From NCBI GenBank assembly GCA_030704615.1, contig CM060733.1:62682001-62746000 (forward strand): a stretch of 64,000 bases of DNA. Direction: 5' to 3'. This stretch comes from Takakia lepidozioides. Taxonomy: Eukaryota; Streptophyta; Takakiopsida; Takakiales; Takakiaceae. The position numbers were made by a program, and so were the translations under genes. Within the stretch, counting starts at the first letter, position 1. Every line of letters starts with the position of its first letter. Positions 10,601-20,593 of this stretch are shown here, in pieces. The notes beneath the pieces were generated by a model. That model was not told the origin of the DNA. It ran no database searches and saw only the letters and a program-made list of their open reading frames with translations.

Positions 10601-13600
10601 TAGGGCCTGGAACTGGAAAATGGCGCGGAATTTCCAGTTCAGTGCCAGTCAGTCTAGGGACTTAGCCATTTTCGGAGCCCTGACTGGAAATTCGGTGCCA
10701 TTTTCCCTAACACCACATGAGGCCTCTAACATCCTGAAATGCAAGGACTTGAAAGAAAGGCAGCGCGTATGTACCTGTACAGAAGGCGCATTGCTGCTTT
10801 GTCCGCGTTCGGCTGGTCGGTGAACTCGTGGCTCCAGCGAGCATCTGCTATCTCCCGAAAGAATAGGTTGGTTTTGTAGAGCAGAAAGTACCTCGTCACA
10901 TAGTCGCGTAGGCTCTCTGCTGCAGGAGATATCTCTATCTTGAACTGATGTGCTTGTGTGTCCAGCTGCTCTTGCGCATTCGTCGTCACCTGTGGAGATT
11001 CTCCATCAGATCGCTTTCCTGAAAAAATACAATGAATCCACCCCCTACTAGAGTAGAAGCCCCAAACGAAGCGTGGGGAAGTACCTGAAACCACCATGTC
11101 ATGCAGTTCATCCCCATGTCGAATGTGGGTTAGAGAGTTTGTCCGGTTTGGGGAAGCTCCACATGTCCCTGGTACTTTGGGAACCATTCCAGATTTGGAG
11201 CCACCGGGTCTGTCCAACCACCCAACATATTCGTAAGCGCCAAACACCACAAAAAGGAGTTGTTGCCACCACAATTTGGTTAAGAATGTATCACCTTTTC
11301 TGTTGCATCCACACAGGATGTGGCTAGACGATGGAGCTTCTCCAATGTCATCGTGGGCTTCAGAGCGCGAGAGTAGTGCTTCCCCACCTCCACCAGAAAG
11401 TCGGCACCAAGGGCGGGATCAGCTATGGCCACGTACTTTACCATCCGCAACTTGTACTTTATGCGGGCCCTCACCTCCGCAGCTTTGACATACGATTCGA
11501 GTGCCGGGAGGGTTGGATTCTTCTCCTCTGACTCCATGTAGAACCTCCGCGCATGTGCCAAATCCTGCTGTATTTTCGTCTCTCAAGAATGCGCACATAA
11601 GATTAGAGATCCTGCTCAACACAATTTCTTCTATTGGGGGAGGAGATTAGAAATCACGGTGAAGACCTTTTCTTCTATCGGGGGAGGAGAGACAGATTAG
11701 CTCAACAAAACTGTCAGGAGCTTTACCCGAAATATGTAGTCCACCATGGCGTCGACGCTTAGCCTATACCAGGTTCTGTATGCCTTTGCCTCCGACTTGC
11801 GCAGGAGGTCGGCATTGAGGGAATTGGCAAACTCTTGCACCCCCTGCTTCCCGACATCCTTCACTCGGAAGAGCATATGGGACAAGTTGGTGGCAATGAA
11901 GGCATTCTCAGTCACCCTGCAGTGCAACATTTCCATCAAACAATACTGAAATGGGAATTTTCATCATATATGAGGATTTGCAATGAAATGACTGCCAAAT
12001 TCAAAGTCCAAAAGCGAGAGGCGTTGTAACTTACGAGTTGATGTCCGCCATTGCAGCTTTGAGAAGACTGCGATCTTTGGGCCCCGCAACCTTCAGCACA
12101 ACACACTCCACGGCGAAATGCCAATCGAGGTCATTGGGGTGGGCTTGGGCAATGTGCTCCATCCATGCCAGGAGGCGATGATTGCCGTCCCACACGTAGA
12201 ACATCTTACCGGACAAGTGCTGGAAAAGAGGATCACTAGCAATCGATCTCTCGAATTCCTCATTTCGCGTTTGCCAATGGGGACCCCATTTGTCAACCTC
12301 ATCGGAAGTGTGGGCACGGGAAGCTCCGTGGTCGTTCTCAATGGAAACGTAAAACGCGGCTGACCCCATTCGATATCCATCCCGGAAAGAGAATTTCAGC
12401 TTGTCGATATCGCCTGGGAGGGCAGGTCTCACCACCTGCAATGACACCAAGCGGCAAAGGGGAATTCGAAGCTTGGCCGGGTATACCATGCCCCCAGCAC
12501 CCTGCCAATGTTGTTGTGGGTTGCCTCCAACATCTTGGCAGCGGCCAACTTCATATCCGCCTCCGACATGACGTCTGCTGCAGAGGGGTTTTCCGGCAGC
12601 CCACCAGGACCGCCAAATCCAGCCTGTATGCTCCGGGTTTGGGGCCTGGGGATGTCCGGGAGGATGTCATCCTGGTCAGAAAGCTCCCTGTCGTCCTCCT
12701 CAACAGGGTCAGCCACATGCGAAACCACCTCCAGCACTCTCCCCATCTCTACTGCCCTCTCCCTGGCTTCACCTCGAACTTGCACAATCCGTGCTCTTTC
12801 CGGTGTTCTTTCCTCTCCTCCACTCTCCACCGTATGGGTAATTGCAGGGGCTGCTCTTGCCCGCGATGGTCTAACCGGTGTGTTGCTGCCTCTTTGTGGT
12901 GTCTTGGAGGGATCCACCGTCTCTGTGCGTCCTATTCTGTCGTACTCTCGCTGCAGGTCCACCCGTCCACCAACAAAAGGTTGAAGTTTGCCCTTTCGCT
13001 CCAAGGTGGGCGGTTCAAACATGCGATGAGTTGCAGCAGTCGATGATACCACCAGCATGCCGGGCTTGTCGTCACTCTGTCATTCCCAAAATCGTGAGAA
13101 CCAACATCGGTGCCAAAACCAGCATCGCAACCACCATAGCAACAATCGTGTAACAAAAATGAAAACATAACAAGTTTAGGAAGTATGGAGAGCCATGCAA
13201 CAACAATGAAAACAAATGCAACCATTGCCTGAGAATGACATGCACAAGCAGCCTTCTCCAGAGCTGCCGAATTTGCACACACATTGCAAACAATCTAAGG
13301 TTCACTCAACTATCTAAGGTTCACTCATCCAGCGAAGCCAGGATGAAGATGCAAAAACAAAGCGAGGCAACAAAGCGAAAGCGAAATCGAACAAAGCGAA
13401 AGCAGAAGTGGCTTGCCTGAGAGTACTCGGCTTCAATTGGCGCGGGTTGTGAGCAAGACACTGGAATCTCCTGCTGGAGCTTCAGTTTGGCCATGCGAGA
13501 GATTGGCCGTCGTCCGTAGTACAGAGCTTTCAACTTCCGCCGCGGTCTGGATGTGAGGTCTCTCTCAGGAGAGCCACGCCCTTCAGGCGACATAAGTCCC

Positions 13601-13620
13601 AGCCAAAATGGAAAAAGATC
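7684..13620 (-). pseudogene. ParB-like domain / SAM methyltransferase fusion, copy I
   Basis: This is a multi-exon gene read right to left; it ends near 7684 with a poly(A) signal (AATAAA) at 7683-7688 on the minus strand. Domain order: a conserved first exon (about 13.42-13.62 kb, LKALYYGRRP); an acidic linker with a ParB/sulfiredoxin-like domain (13.06-12.03 kb: GDIDKLKFSFRDGYR, then WDGNHRLLAW); helical exons (11.94-10.77 kb); and an exon (about 10.1-8.97 kb) with a PFFLAWRNPG block, a basic KKKK-type nuclear signal, an acidic tract and methyltransferase motif IV as LLDIPD. The next exons carry motif X (SRTRSPAFIQTLMET) and motif I (LDLTCGTG, intron within it) with the acidic FEPD strand end. 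The last exon is acidic and contains VPFFARGDFMPSPE. Breaks: frameshifts at C-runs 9259-9266 and 12491-12495. ParB and methyltransferase assignments rest on motifs read by eye. Confidence 0.75.
10181..10705. repeat. GGCGCC palindrome array in an intron of copy I
   Basis: This is a tandem array inside the intron before the PFFLAW exon. GGCGCC cores lie at 10189, 10263, 10338, 10432 and 10527, with variants GGCGCG at 10622 and GGTGCC near 10694. Spacing is 74, 75, 94, 95 and 95 bp. Each core sits in a larger palindrome of the form GGAAA..GGCGCC..TTTCC. The spacers share the sequence GGGACTTAGCCCGAAAATGG and the cctagaactgg segment. Confidence 0.9.
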
Positions 13621-13732
13621 TTTTTGGGGTACATGCCTCGAATAGCATATTAAGCCAAGATTAGCATCAGATTTAGGGTACGTATCCAGGAAGCCATGTG
13701 TCGCCAGCCCGAATGAAAACGGACGGCGGTGG

Positions 13733-13763
13733 ACATTTATTGCCCAACTGCGCAATTAAATGT
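13733..13763. promoter_or_regulatory. 31-bp inverted repeat between divergent genes
   Basis: An inverted repeat, ACATTTATTG-11 nt-AATTAAATGT in form, lies just upstream of the first ParB/methyltransferase exon and about 100 bp from the transposase fragment. The same 31-bp element, with perfect arms ACATTTAATG and CATTAAATGT, is kept at 18136-18166 in the third copy. Its place between divergent genes suggests a shared promoter or operator; no function is shown. Confidence 0.5.
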
Positions 13764-13799
13764 CGGATGAAGCCTTCCATGTGGCATTATGGTGGCATT

Positions 13800-15329
13800 A
13801 TCGTTTCCTCCAGTTCGGCGACTATATGCGGGAGGTGAGTTGCACGAATTCGCGTCCCGTTGAATATTATTCTTGGCCATATTTGTAACTTGTTTGTAAC
13901 CTCAACATGTGCTTGTCTAGGAAATGTGTCTCGACTCCGACACCGACATGCCCACGACAAACATGGCCGAATAAGTGCACTCTTCCTGGCATGCCTCCTT
14001 TGCGGCGCATCTGGTGGACATCCTCACTGCCACAACGGAGGACATTGTGAGGTCAATTATGCAGCAAAGCAGGTACATCGAGTTCTTGAAAGGGAAACAG
14101 TGGGGCTTGGGGCCGGACAGGCAGGAAATGCTGATGCGGACTGCCTCTAGATCGAAGAATCCTCGGAAGTGGGTGGCGGCCTTGCGAGAGGGCCTTCGGG
14201 ACACGCCATTGCTGCGAAGAGGCCAACATTTGGAAGGAGATGTTCATACCCGTCCAGTGAGACGAAAACTTGACGAGGCACCTGGCGGAAAAGATGATTC
14301 ATGGCGAGCTGACAAGAATATTCGCACGCTCCCTCGTGGTCCGGTGATGTTGCCCGAGGAGGTCTCGTCGAGCACCACAAGTCCTGCACGTTCAAGATCG
14401 CCATCTCCTTTGAGCACAGGGCGCGTGCCCCGGCAACATAACGAGCCATCTGTAGTAAAGCAGTACAACATTCCCATTGTGGACACAAGAGTGTCGGAGT
14501 CACAGTGGAGAATTGCGAGGACATTGCCGGCATTTCGAGGGAAGTGCTGCGCCATCCGGGTGGATACGAGAGCACGCTGTGGTTAAATGATTCAGAGGAA
14601 CCCACACGGTGCTGTACCTGCACCTTGTTTCAACGGCAGATTTTTTACGCCCACGCCACAACGCAGACATTTTGGTTCTGTAGGCACGACATAATGACCT
14701 GTGTATTTGGCAAGCCCAAGTACGGGATTCAGGGAATGCCGGAGCCTCCAGGCGTCGGGCCTGTTGCACCGGGTTGTAGCCTCTCTCAGAATGAGGCGGA
14801 TGCTCTATCTGCAGCAAGATTTCAAATGGTGCAACGCACAGACAGCCCGGCCCACGCATTTCCGGTTCCTCAGACCCAGCCATTGCAGACAGCTCGGTCC
14901 AGTAGAGACGGATTGGACAATTCTGCACATCCCACAATGCGATTCGGAAGAGTGAAGAAACGACACTCTCCCAACAAGTTGAATGAGACTCGGATTGCCA
15001 ATGCTCTTGGGATGGCTTGCACTATTCAGAGCTCCGTGGACGTACCCCCACCCGGCCTTGGGCGTGTGTATCGGATGACAACGGCCGGCTTGGCTGTACG
15101 CGACGATGTATACACAATTACGATTGGAGTGGAGCCGACTTGCAATTGTACGGACTTCTCGTTGATGGAAGCAAAGAAGGGTTCGAAGTATTATCCGTGC
15201 AAGCATCTGTATTACATTTACCTGAAGAGGTTGAGGATGAACGTGACTATTGATGACTTTATTCATGCACCGGCGTTGAGCGTGAACGAGCTGCACAAAC
15301 TCCTCCTTAGGGATTCCAGAAATCATTGA
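13800..15329 (+). pseudogene. MULE-like transposase C-terminal part with SWIM zinc finger, copy I
   Basis: The first exon remnant ends near 13832 (FLQFGDYM, donor GTGAGT). The next exon starts near 13919 and carries TDMPTTNMAE, then a stop (taa near 13972) where copy II has a serine, then the conserved run HLVDILTATTEDIVRSIMQQ. A PIVDTRVSESQWRIARTLP block follows, with a second stop at about 14584 plus a frame change. At 15130-15230 a SWIM zinc finger reads CNCTDFSLMEA...YPCKHLYYIYLKR (C-x-C-xn-C-x-H), the usual DNA-binding tail of Mutator-like transposases. The DDE catalytic half seen in copy II (40.3-41.6 kb) is absent, so the protein could not act. It is arranged head to head with the ParB/methyltransferase gene. 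Confidence 0.8.
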
Positions 15330-15472
15330 TGGGGCAAAGGGAATCCTCCATATGGATATTTTCAATTGCATTTTGCTGTATCAGACTTTTTTTTGCAGTG
15401 TAATGAAATGCACCCCAAAACTCCTAGAATGAGGCAATATTCCATTCAAACTGAGATCCAACAGAAACAGTT

Positions 15473-15790
15473 GTGGGGCCATTTCTGGAAAAATGGCGCC
15501 GAATTTCTCTTTTCGGGGCCGAAAACTGGCTAAGTCCCAACATGCACTGGTACCTGTGTCTGGGAAAATGGCGCCGAATTTCTCTTTTTTGGGCCGAAAA
15601 CTGGCTAAGTCCCAACATGCACTGGTACAGTGTCTGGAAAAATGGCGCCGAATTACCTGTCATGAGGGGACCTATAGCCGCGGAATTCGGCACCATTTTT
15701 CGCCAGAAAGACCTATTACCGCGAAATACGTCGCCGTTTTTTCAGGTTACGGACCCTATTACCGCGAAATTCGGCGCCATATTTGCACAT
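15473..15790. repeat. GGCGCC palindrome array near right end of copy I
   Basis: Cores lie at 15495, 15570 and 15644 (spacing 75 and 74), then variants GGCACC at 15689 and GTCGCC at 15730 and a GGCGCC at 15773 (spacing 45, 41, 43). The first three units share AAATGGCGCCGAATTTCTCT and a spacer containing ctggctaagtcccaacatgc. The array is 3' of the transposase and about 230 bp from the terminal repeat. Confidence 0.85.
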
Positions 15791-15960
15791 GTCGCTGGGA
15801 ATTGGCATGAGCGGAAGACAAAATATCATGAGCACAACTGTCAAAACTACAATTTTCCCTTCAAGGGGCCGAATAATATATTTGTTTTTCCTGACACATT
15901 GCTTTAAATTAATGTTTTTAATGTTTGTTTTTATTGTTTTTTATTTTTGAAATTTGTACT

Positions 15961-16030
15961 TCTGCTCATGAAAACCGATTGTCTTACTACTCCGCTCATG
16001 CCGCTCATGCTCATGAAATAGCTAACCTCC
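15961..16030 (-). repeat. Right terminal inverted repeat, copy I
   Basis: The complement of this end starts GGAGGTTAGCTATTTCATGA and has internal CATGAGC repeats. It matches the left end at 7531 apart from a 1-nt indel and two substitutions in the first 22 bp. Additional CATGAGC motifs lie at 15807-15832. Confidence 0.75.
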
Positions 16031-16730
16031 GCCTAGGCCCCCGAGCCGCCTATGGCCGGGACATGCTTTAATCCCTTTACAAAGCACCTGCCGAGCCTAG
16101 GAAGAAAGGGGAAAATCTTCCTCTCCCAATGTCCTCCTTTACCGAGTGCTTAAGTTCAAGTCATCTCTGATGGAAGGGCCAACGCTTCCTACCCCAGTGC
16201 CTAAAATACTATGTCTTAGCAAATGAGTGGCCAAAATACCTATCATAATCCAATAGGTTCACCAAGTTCAATAAGGTGGTTATAACCCCTCAACTCAATA
16301 AGTTCAATCAGTTTAATCAACGCCCTTCAGGCTATAACGTGCACCACGTGCATCTATCCTATTTAAGCAATTTCACAAATCAGAAATGCTGGAAAATAAA
16401 ATAAATTAAGAAAATCAGGAAAAATACCTCCCCTATGGGAAATCATGTGGGGAATCCAAAGATATCCTTGGCGCCTAAAGATGCCCTTGGGAACCCAATG
16501 AGAACCGAGGAACATCCGGGAACCGTTCCCTGCCGCGGGGAACTGCCGTGGCCCTATCGGATGAATGAATCTTGCTGAGAGCTCATCCCTGGCACTACAT
16601 TCGTTAGTCCAGAACATGCATGCGTAAATAATAAAATAACCACTAGTGGGTCCAAGCCAGATTTCACCCCTTTACATTATTTTAAGGCGCTGGTGCGCTT
16701 TCCCTCCGTGGAAAAAGTCATCCCCTACCT
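16031..16730. other. Retrotransposon leader-like DNA, no gene
   Basis: There are no open frames beyond about 85 codons and no recognised protein. Read on the minus strand this lies just 3' of a tRNA-Met primer-binding-like site (about 16731-16745), so it may be the untranslated leader of the LTR element to its right. Confidence 0.3.
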
Positions 16731-17400
16731 TGGGCTCTGATACAAAGGCGCACTGTAGCCGAGTTTTCAGGACAGAGTATTTTCTCTCATCCCTTGTCTC
16801 TCGAGGTCTCCGCCTCTAGCTCACTGCTTACAGACCCGCTTGGCTCTCTCTTGGAGTCATAAGAACGCTCCCCTCCAAGGCTACGTCCTCCCAAAATCCT
16901 AGATTTTATCTACCACTGGCGCCTTAGATAATGGCTCCTAACCCTTAGAGGGGTATAAATTGAATCTAATAGCTAAAGGTAAGAATACCCCTCTTTAAGG
17001 GAATTTGCAGACGCATTGCCTGCTGGGTAAAACGCCCCCGCCACGTGGCGGGGCGCATATCGCGCGTAGCGGTCCAAGCCGTGGACCGCTACGGTTAACG
17101 CCAGCGTCCACCGGTCTGTCTCAGCTTTTGGTTATCCCGCGGGTAAAGACCCGCACCCTGCTCGCACGCTTCAGGGCCTCACGCCTGAGCCACGCGGCTG
17201 ATGTACTTGATCTCAGTACGACTTAAGGTCAGTGCTGGGGCCTCGCTCCCCGTACGTCGTGGCTAGGCCACGGCTGCCTCCACGCTTTTAGTAATCGAGT
17301 GCCTACTCTCTAGGCGCAGCACCCGGGCTCCTCCCGGGCTGCTCGCGACCTTGGGGCAGCTGTTGTCCAGCGGAATAATTAGCCCGCCCAAACCCCAAGA
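16731..17400 (-). mobile_element. Probable LTR with adjacent primer-binding site
   Basis: On the minus strand the sequence TATCAGAGCCCAAGG at 16731-16745 resembles the initiator-methionine tRNA primer-binding site (TGGTATCAGAGC) used by many plant LTR retrotransposons; the same motif follows the gypsy LTR at 42598. The GC-rich stretch to the right (to about 17400) would then be the LTR. A TATA-like gtataaattg lies at 16952-16961 on the plus strand. No paired LTR or gene is found nearby, so the boundaries are uncertain. A run of 21 G at 17449-17469 follows outside. Confidence 0.35.
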
Positions 17401-17780
17401 CAAAAAAAATACAACCCACCCTCCCCTAGGCCTCTATGGCTTGCTAGTGGGGGGGGGGGGGGGGGGGGGATTAGCACATAGTGGCCTTATAGTGGCCTTA
17501 TATCATAGATCCAGCCTAGTGGCCTGCCTTTGCCAGAGCTGGCTATATTTCAAATTAGTAATCAAACACAAAGATTCATTCTTCAAACAATTCAAATACA
17601 AGCCTCTATTGGTACCCTTTCCAATAGGCTATGGGGTTCTTCCCCTTGTCAATTGTGGACATGAAATAGTGGGATTCCACAATGCACTCTCCTCTTTTGA
17701 AGAGCCTAAATCAGATTTTCAACTTCACCAGGGCTGCCAGGCGGAAGATGTGAAAACAAACTAAAAAAACGAAGAAAACC
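17401..17780. other. No gene seen
   Basis: The stretch contains the 21-G homopolymer (17449-17469) and otherwise unremarkable sequence. Open frames here are short and look accidental. Confidence 0.5.
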
Positions 17781-17799
17781 GAAAGAGGAAGGGGCGGAA

Positions 17800-18166
17800 C
17801 CTGAGAGTGCTCGGCTTCAGTTGGTGTGGGCTATGAGCAAGACAATGGAATTTCCTGCTGGAGCTTAAGTTTGGCCATGCGAGAGGTTGGACGTCGCCCG
17901 TAGTACAAAGCCTTCAGCTTCCGCTGCGGTCTGGATGTGGGGTTTCTCTCAGGAGAGCCACGCCCTTCTCCACGCGGCATAAGTCCCAGCAAAAGAAAAA
18001 AGATCTCGCAGTATGTGTGCGTACATGCCTCGAATAGAAGTTCATCCAAGTTTAACATCAGGTTTCCAAGGCGTATCCGGGAAGCAAGCGCGGAATCCCT
18101 GTGTCGCCAGCCCGGTTCAAAACCGACGGCGGAGGACATTTAATGCGCAACTACGCCATTAAATGT
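17800..18166 (-). pseudogene. First exon of ParB/methyltransferase gene, third copy
   Basis: The minus strand repeats the conserved first-exon sequence seen at 13.42-13.62 kb: GRGSPERNPTSRPQRKLKAL, then YYGRRPTSRMAKLKLQQEIP. It keeps a GT splice donor (CTCAG/GT near 17800) where copy I has GC. The upstream 31-bp inverted repeat is also kept (18136-18166). Nothing further of the gene follows, so this is a truncated third copy joined directly to a palindrome array. Confidence 0.7.
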
Positions 18167-18180
18167 CGTAGGTATGGAGG

Positions 18181-18960
18181 TCGGTCACAGGCGCCCACCC
18201 CCCCTGAGACTTCGTCAATCGCCCGCTGGATGGAAAAAATCGGCGCCGAATTTCCATCCAGCGGATGAAGTATGACGCAACGAGGCCATCCATCCGCCCG
18301 AGCCGTTCTCATCCAGGAGACGCCGGATGGAAATCCGGCGACGCATTTCCATCCTGCAGGTAATTCGGAGCGCGGCCCGAGGAATTTCCATCCTGGAGGT
18401 AACTCGGAGCGCGGCCGGATGGAAAAATGGCGCCAAATTTCCATCCCAGAGGTAATTCGGAGCCCGGCCGGATGGAAATCTGGCGCCGAATTTCCATCCG
18501 CCAGGTAATTCGGAGCGCGGCCGGATGGAAAAACAGCGCCGAATTTCCATCCCAGAGGTAATTCGGAGCGCGGCCGGATGGAAATCCGGCGCCCGAATTT
18601 CCATCCCACAGGTAACACGGAGAGAAGCCGGATGGGAAACCGGCGCCGAATATCCATCGTGCAGGTAATTTGGTCCACCTCATCGATGGAAAACCGGCAA
18701 CGAATTTGTCTTTAGCGGACCAGAATGGTGGGAATAACGTGCCAAATGTGGCCTGTAGGCAAAAAACGCCAAGTTTAGTGTGTAACCTGACAAAAAAACG
18801 CGAAAAACTTGATGCAAGGACTAAAAATTGTTGAAGAAGTGCCGATACGGGCTTCATTCAACGGGCCTCGGCTGGAAATTCGGCGCCGTTTTTCCATCCG
18901 GGGGATGTTCTTTGTCGGCCATGTGTCGGCCTCTCCCTCCGAGACGACTTCATCCAACGG
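18181..18960. repeat. GGCGCC palindrome array, third copy
   Basis: Cores lie at 18242, 18337 (GGCGAC), 18429, 18482, 18535 (AGCGCC), 18588, 18642 and 18696 (GGCAAC), with a lone GGCGCC at 18882. From 18429 the spacing is 53, 53, 53, 54 and 54 bp. Units have GGAAAT..GGCGCC..ATTTCC symmetry and a spacer with taattcggagcgcggccgga. This spacer is unrelated to the spacers of the other arrays, while the palindrome is kept. Confidence 0.9.
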
Positions 18961-20290
18961 GCCTTGGATGGCTGTGGGCATGTAAACACAACCAACAAAG
19001 AGGTCCTTTGTACTCATGCCGCCCTTCAAATTCAGTTTTAGCCAAATACTATGCTCGTACCTCAAACCCTTGTTGATAATTTCACAATTGTCAAACAAGA
19101 AATCACGGACAAAGAATCCGACCCCTTTTTTACCGCATTTGGCAGAGGCTGCCTTGAGAGTACACATCTTACCTGCCCATTTATAACCAATGACATCTCC
19201 AACCAGTTTATCCGACGTTTCCCATGTTTCTTGCCCAACACAGATATGAATATCATTAGTCCGAAGAACTTGTCCCACTTCAAGTAGTTTCCTTTGGTTG
19301 GTCAACCCTGAGAAGTTGAAAGTGGCCAGCCGCAAGCCAGCCCTTTGCGTGTGAATTGTTTGTCGTCTAGGTAGCTTGTGATTGCTCCTGGACGGCCAAC
19401 CGTTCTGCAAAGGGGGGACAGTTACCCCATGTGTAGATTTTGCTCGTCTTGTGTAAACTTTGAGAATTGGTAAACCATTCAGGGTACCAAATCTTTCAGT
19501 TACATGACGCACAGGCTCCGCACACATAGGGGCAGATTGTCCGTCAGACTGCTTGGGGACAATTACCCCGTGTATAGATTTTGCTCGTCTTGTGTAGACT
19601 TTGAGGATTGGTAAACCATTTAGAGTACCAAATCCTTCAGTTACACGACGTTCAGGCTCTGCACACTTAGGGACAGACTGTCCATCTGACGGCTTGGGGA
19701 CAATTACCCCGTGTATAGAATTTGTTCGTCTTGTGTAAACCTTGAGGATTGGTAAGCCATTCAAAGTACCAAATCCTTCAGATTCAGGACGTTCAGGTTC
19801 CGTACACTTAGGGGCATCTTGTCTTTCTGGCTGTTTGGATTCAACCTCATCCAGAGCATCAAACCGATTAGAAACTCTTAAGTTGAAGTTGTTGCCCTTG
19901 GTTGTCTTCCTAGAGCGCCCCATTGAATCACCACTGTCTAAGACCGCTCTCCAGCCAGTCAAGGGACGAACTTCTTTGAGATTGAATTGATGCGGGACTC
20001 TATTAGAAGCACTTTTGGTCATTGCAACCTTCAACGTACCCTTGTTATCAAGTCTCGAGATGGTACCATTAGCCATGAAATCCAAGCCTAAGCTAGAGCA
20101 TGTAGTTTTAAAGGACACATCGTCCATCCTGGGATTCACCCCAAAAACTACACATGAAGCCCTAGATTTGGCATAAGTAACCAATTCCCAGGGATCACCC
20201 TGAGGAGTGTTGATGTTGATAGGAGCTAAAATTTTTATTATTTTCGCAGGCCATAAGTTTAAGCACAGGAACCAACCCGAGCCCAAGTGC
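18960..20290 (-). pseudogene. LINE retrotransposon 5' fragment with endonuclease
   Basis: One long minus-strand frame starts near 20286. It has an N-terminal region (about residues 20-110) of unknown fold, then three near-identical 47-residue repeats (GTLNGLPILKVYTRRAKSIH type; DNA period 141 bp, 19450-19830). The start of an exonuclease-endonuclease-phosphatase domain of non-LTR retrotransposons follows at 18960-19370: RLATFNFSGLTNQRKLLEV, then HICVGQETWE and GVGFFVRD. The catalytic glutamate context (QETWE) is visible, but the rest of the endonuclease and all of the reverse transcriptase are missing. The frame runs on into the palindrome array by accident, showing that the LINE was cut at the array junction near 18950. 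Confidence 0.75.
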
Positions 20291-20590
20291 CGAGTATGCT
20301 AGACAGAGCATATGACTGCCCAATTTGGGCGGAGGGGCTGCCCCCAAGCGGTAGGAGTCCGCTTGTTACCATTCAGAGATCACACTCCAGGGAGTTGCAG
20401 GGAATGGCCCGTGTAGGCATATTCTAAAGAGGGAAAGGCCCCAAGCTTTCCAACTAAATCCAATGCACTACCTTACCTGAAGCAAAGCGCTTCAGGTCGA
20501 AACAAACAAGGACACGAGGTCACAAGGCCGGCATTTAGTCACAGAGACATTAATGTACTCCCGTTTCAAGTCCACCCAATGTCAATAGGG
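20291..20590. other. No gene seen
   Basis: There is no supported coding sequence or repeat in this stretch between the LINE start and the gypsy relic. Confidence 0.4.
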
Positions 20591-20593
20591 TTC

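Larger units (their letters stand above)
7531..16030. mobile_element. MULE-like DNA transposon, copy I (8.5 kb)
   Basis: The copy is bounded by inverted ends: GGGGGCTGCTATTTCATGAG at the left, and at 16009-16030 the complement of GGAGGTTAGCTATTTCATGA. Both are followed inward by CATGAGC subterminal repeats. Inside are a minus-strand ParB-like/methyltransferase gene (7.68-13.6 kb) and, head to head with it, the C-terminal part of a Mutator-like transposase (13.86-15.33 kb, plus strand). GGCGCC palindrome arrays occupy one intron (10.18-10.70 kb) and the end next to the right terminus (15.47-15.79 kb). I see no matching 8-11 bp target duplication (tactcaagc versus gcctaggcc), so the insertion is old or one end has been rearranged. 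The transposase has lost its N-terminal catalytic part, so the copy is non-autonomous. Confidence 0.8.

Noticed and set aside
14500-14937. Minus-strand frame opposite the transposase
   Set aside because: It is antisense to the conserved transposase C-terminal region and has no partner in copy IIa.
7522-16039. Target-site duplication for copy I
   Set aside because: tactcaagc on the left and gcctaggcc on the right do not match; no shift by one or two bases makes them match.
16031-17400. Organelle or rRNA-derived DNA, suggested by the GC-rich 17.0-17.35 kb stretch
   Set aside because: No rRNA, tRNA or organelle gene motif is visible; an LTR next to a primer-binding-like site explains it better.
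18151-18857. Long minus-strand frames through the 18.2-18.7 kb array
   Set aside because: The residues simply repeat with the 53-bp array unit in rotating frames; no protein is supported.
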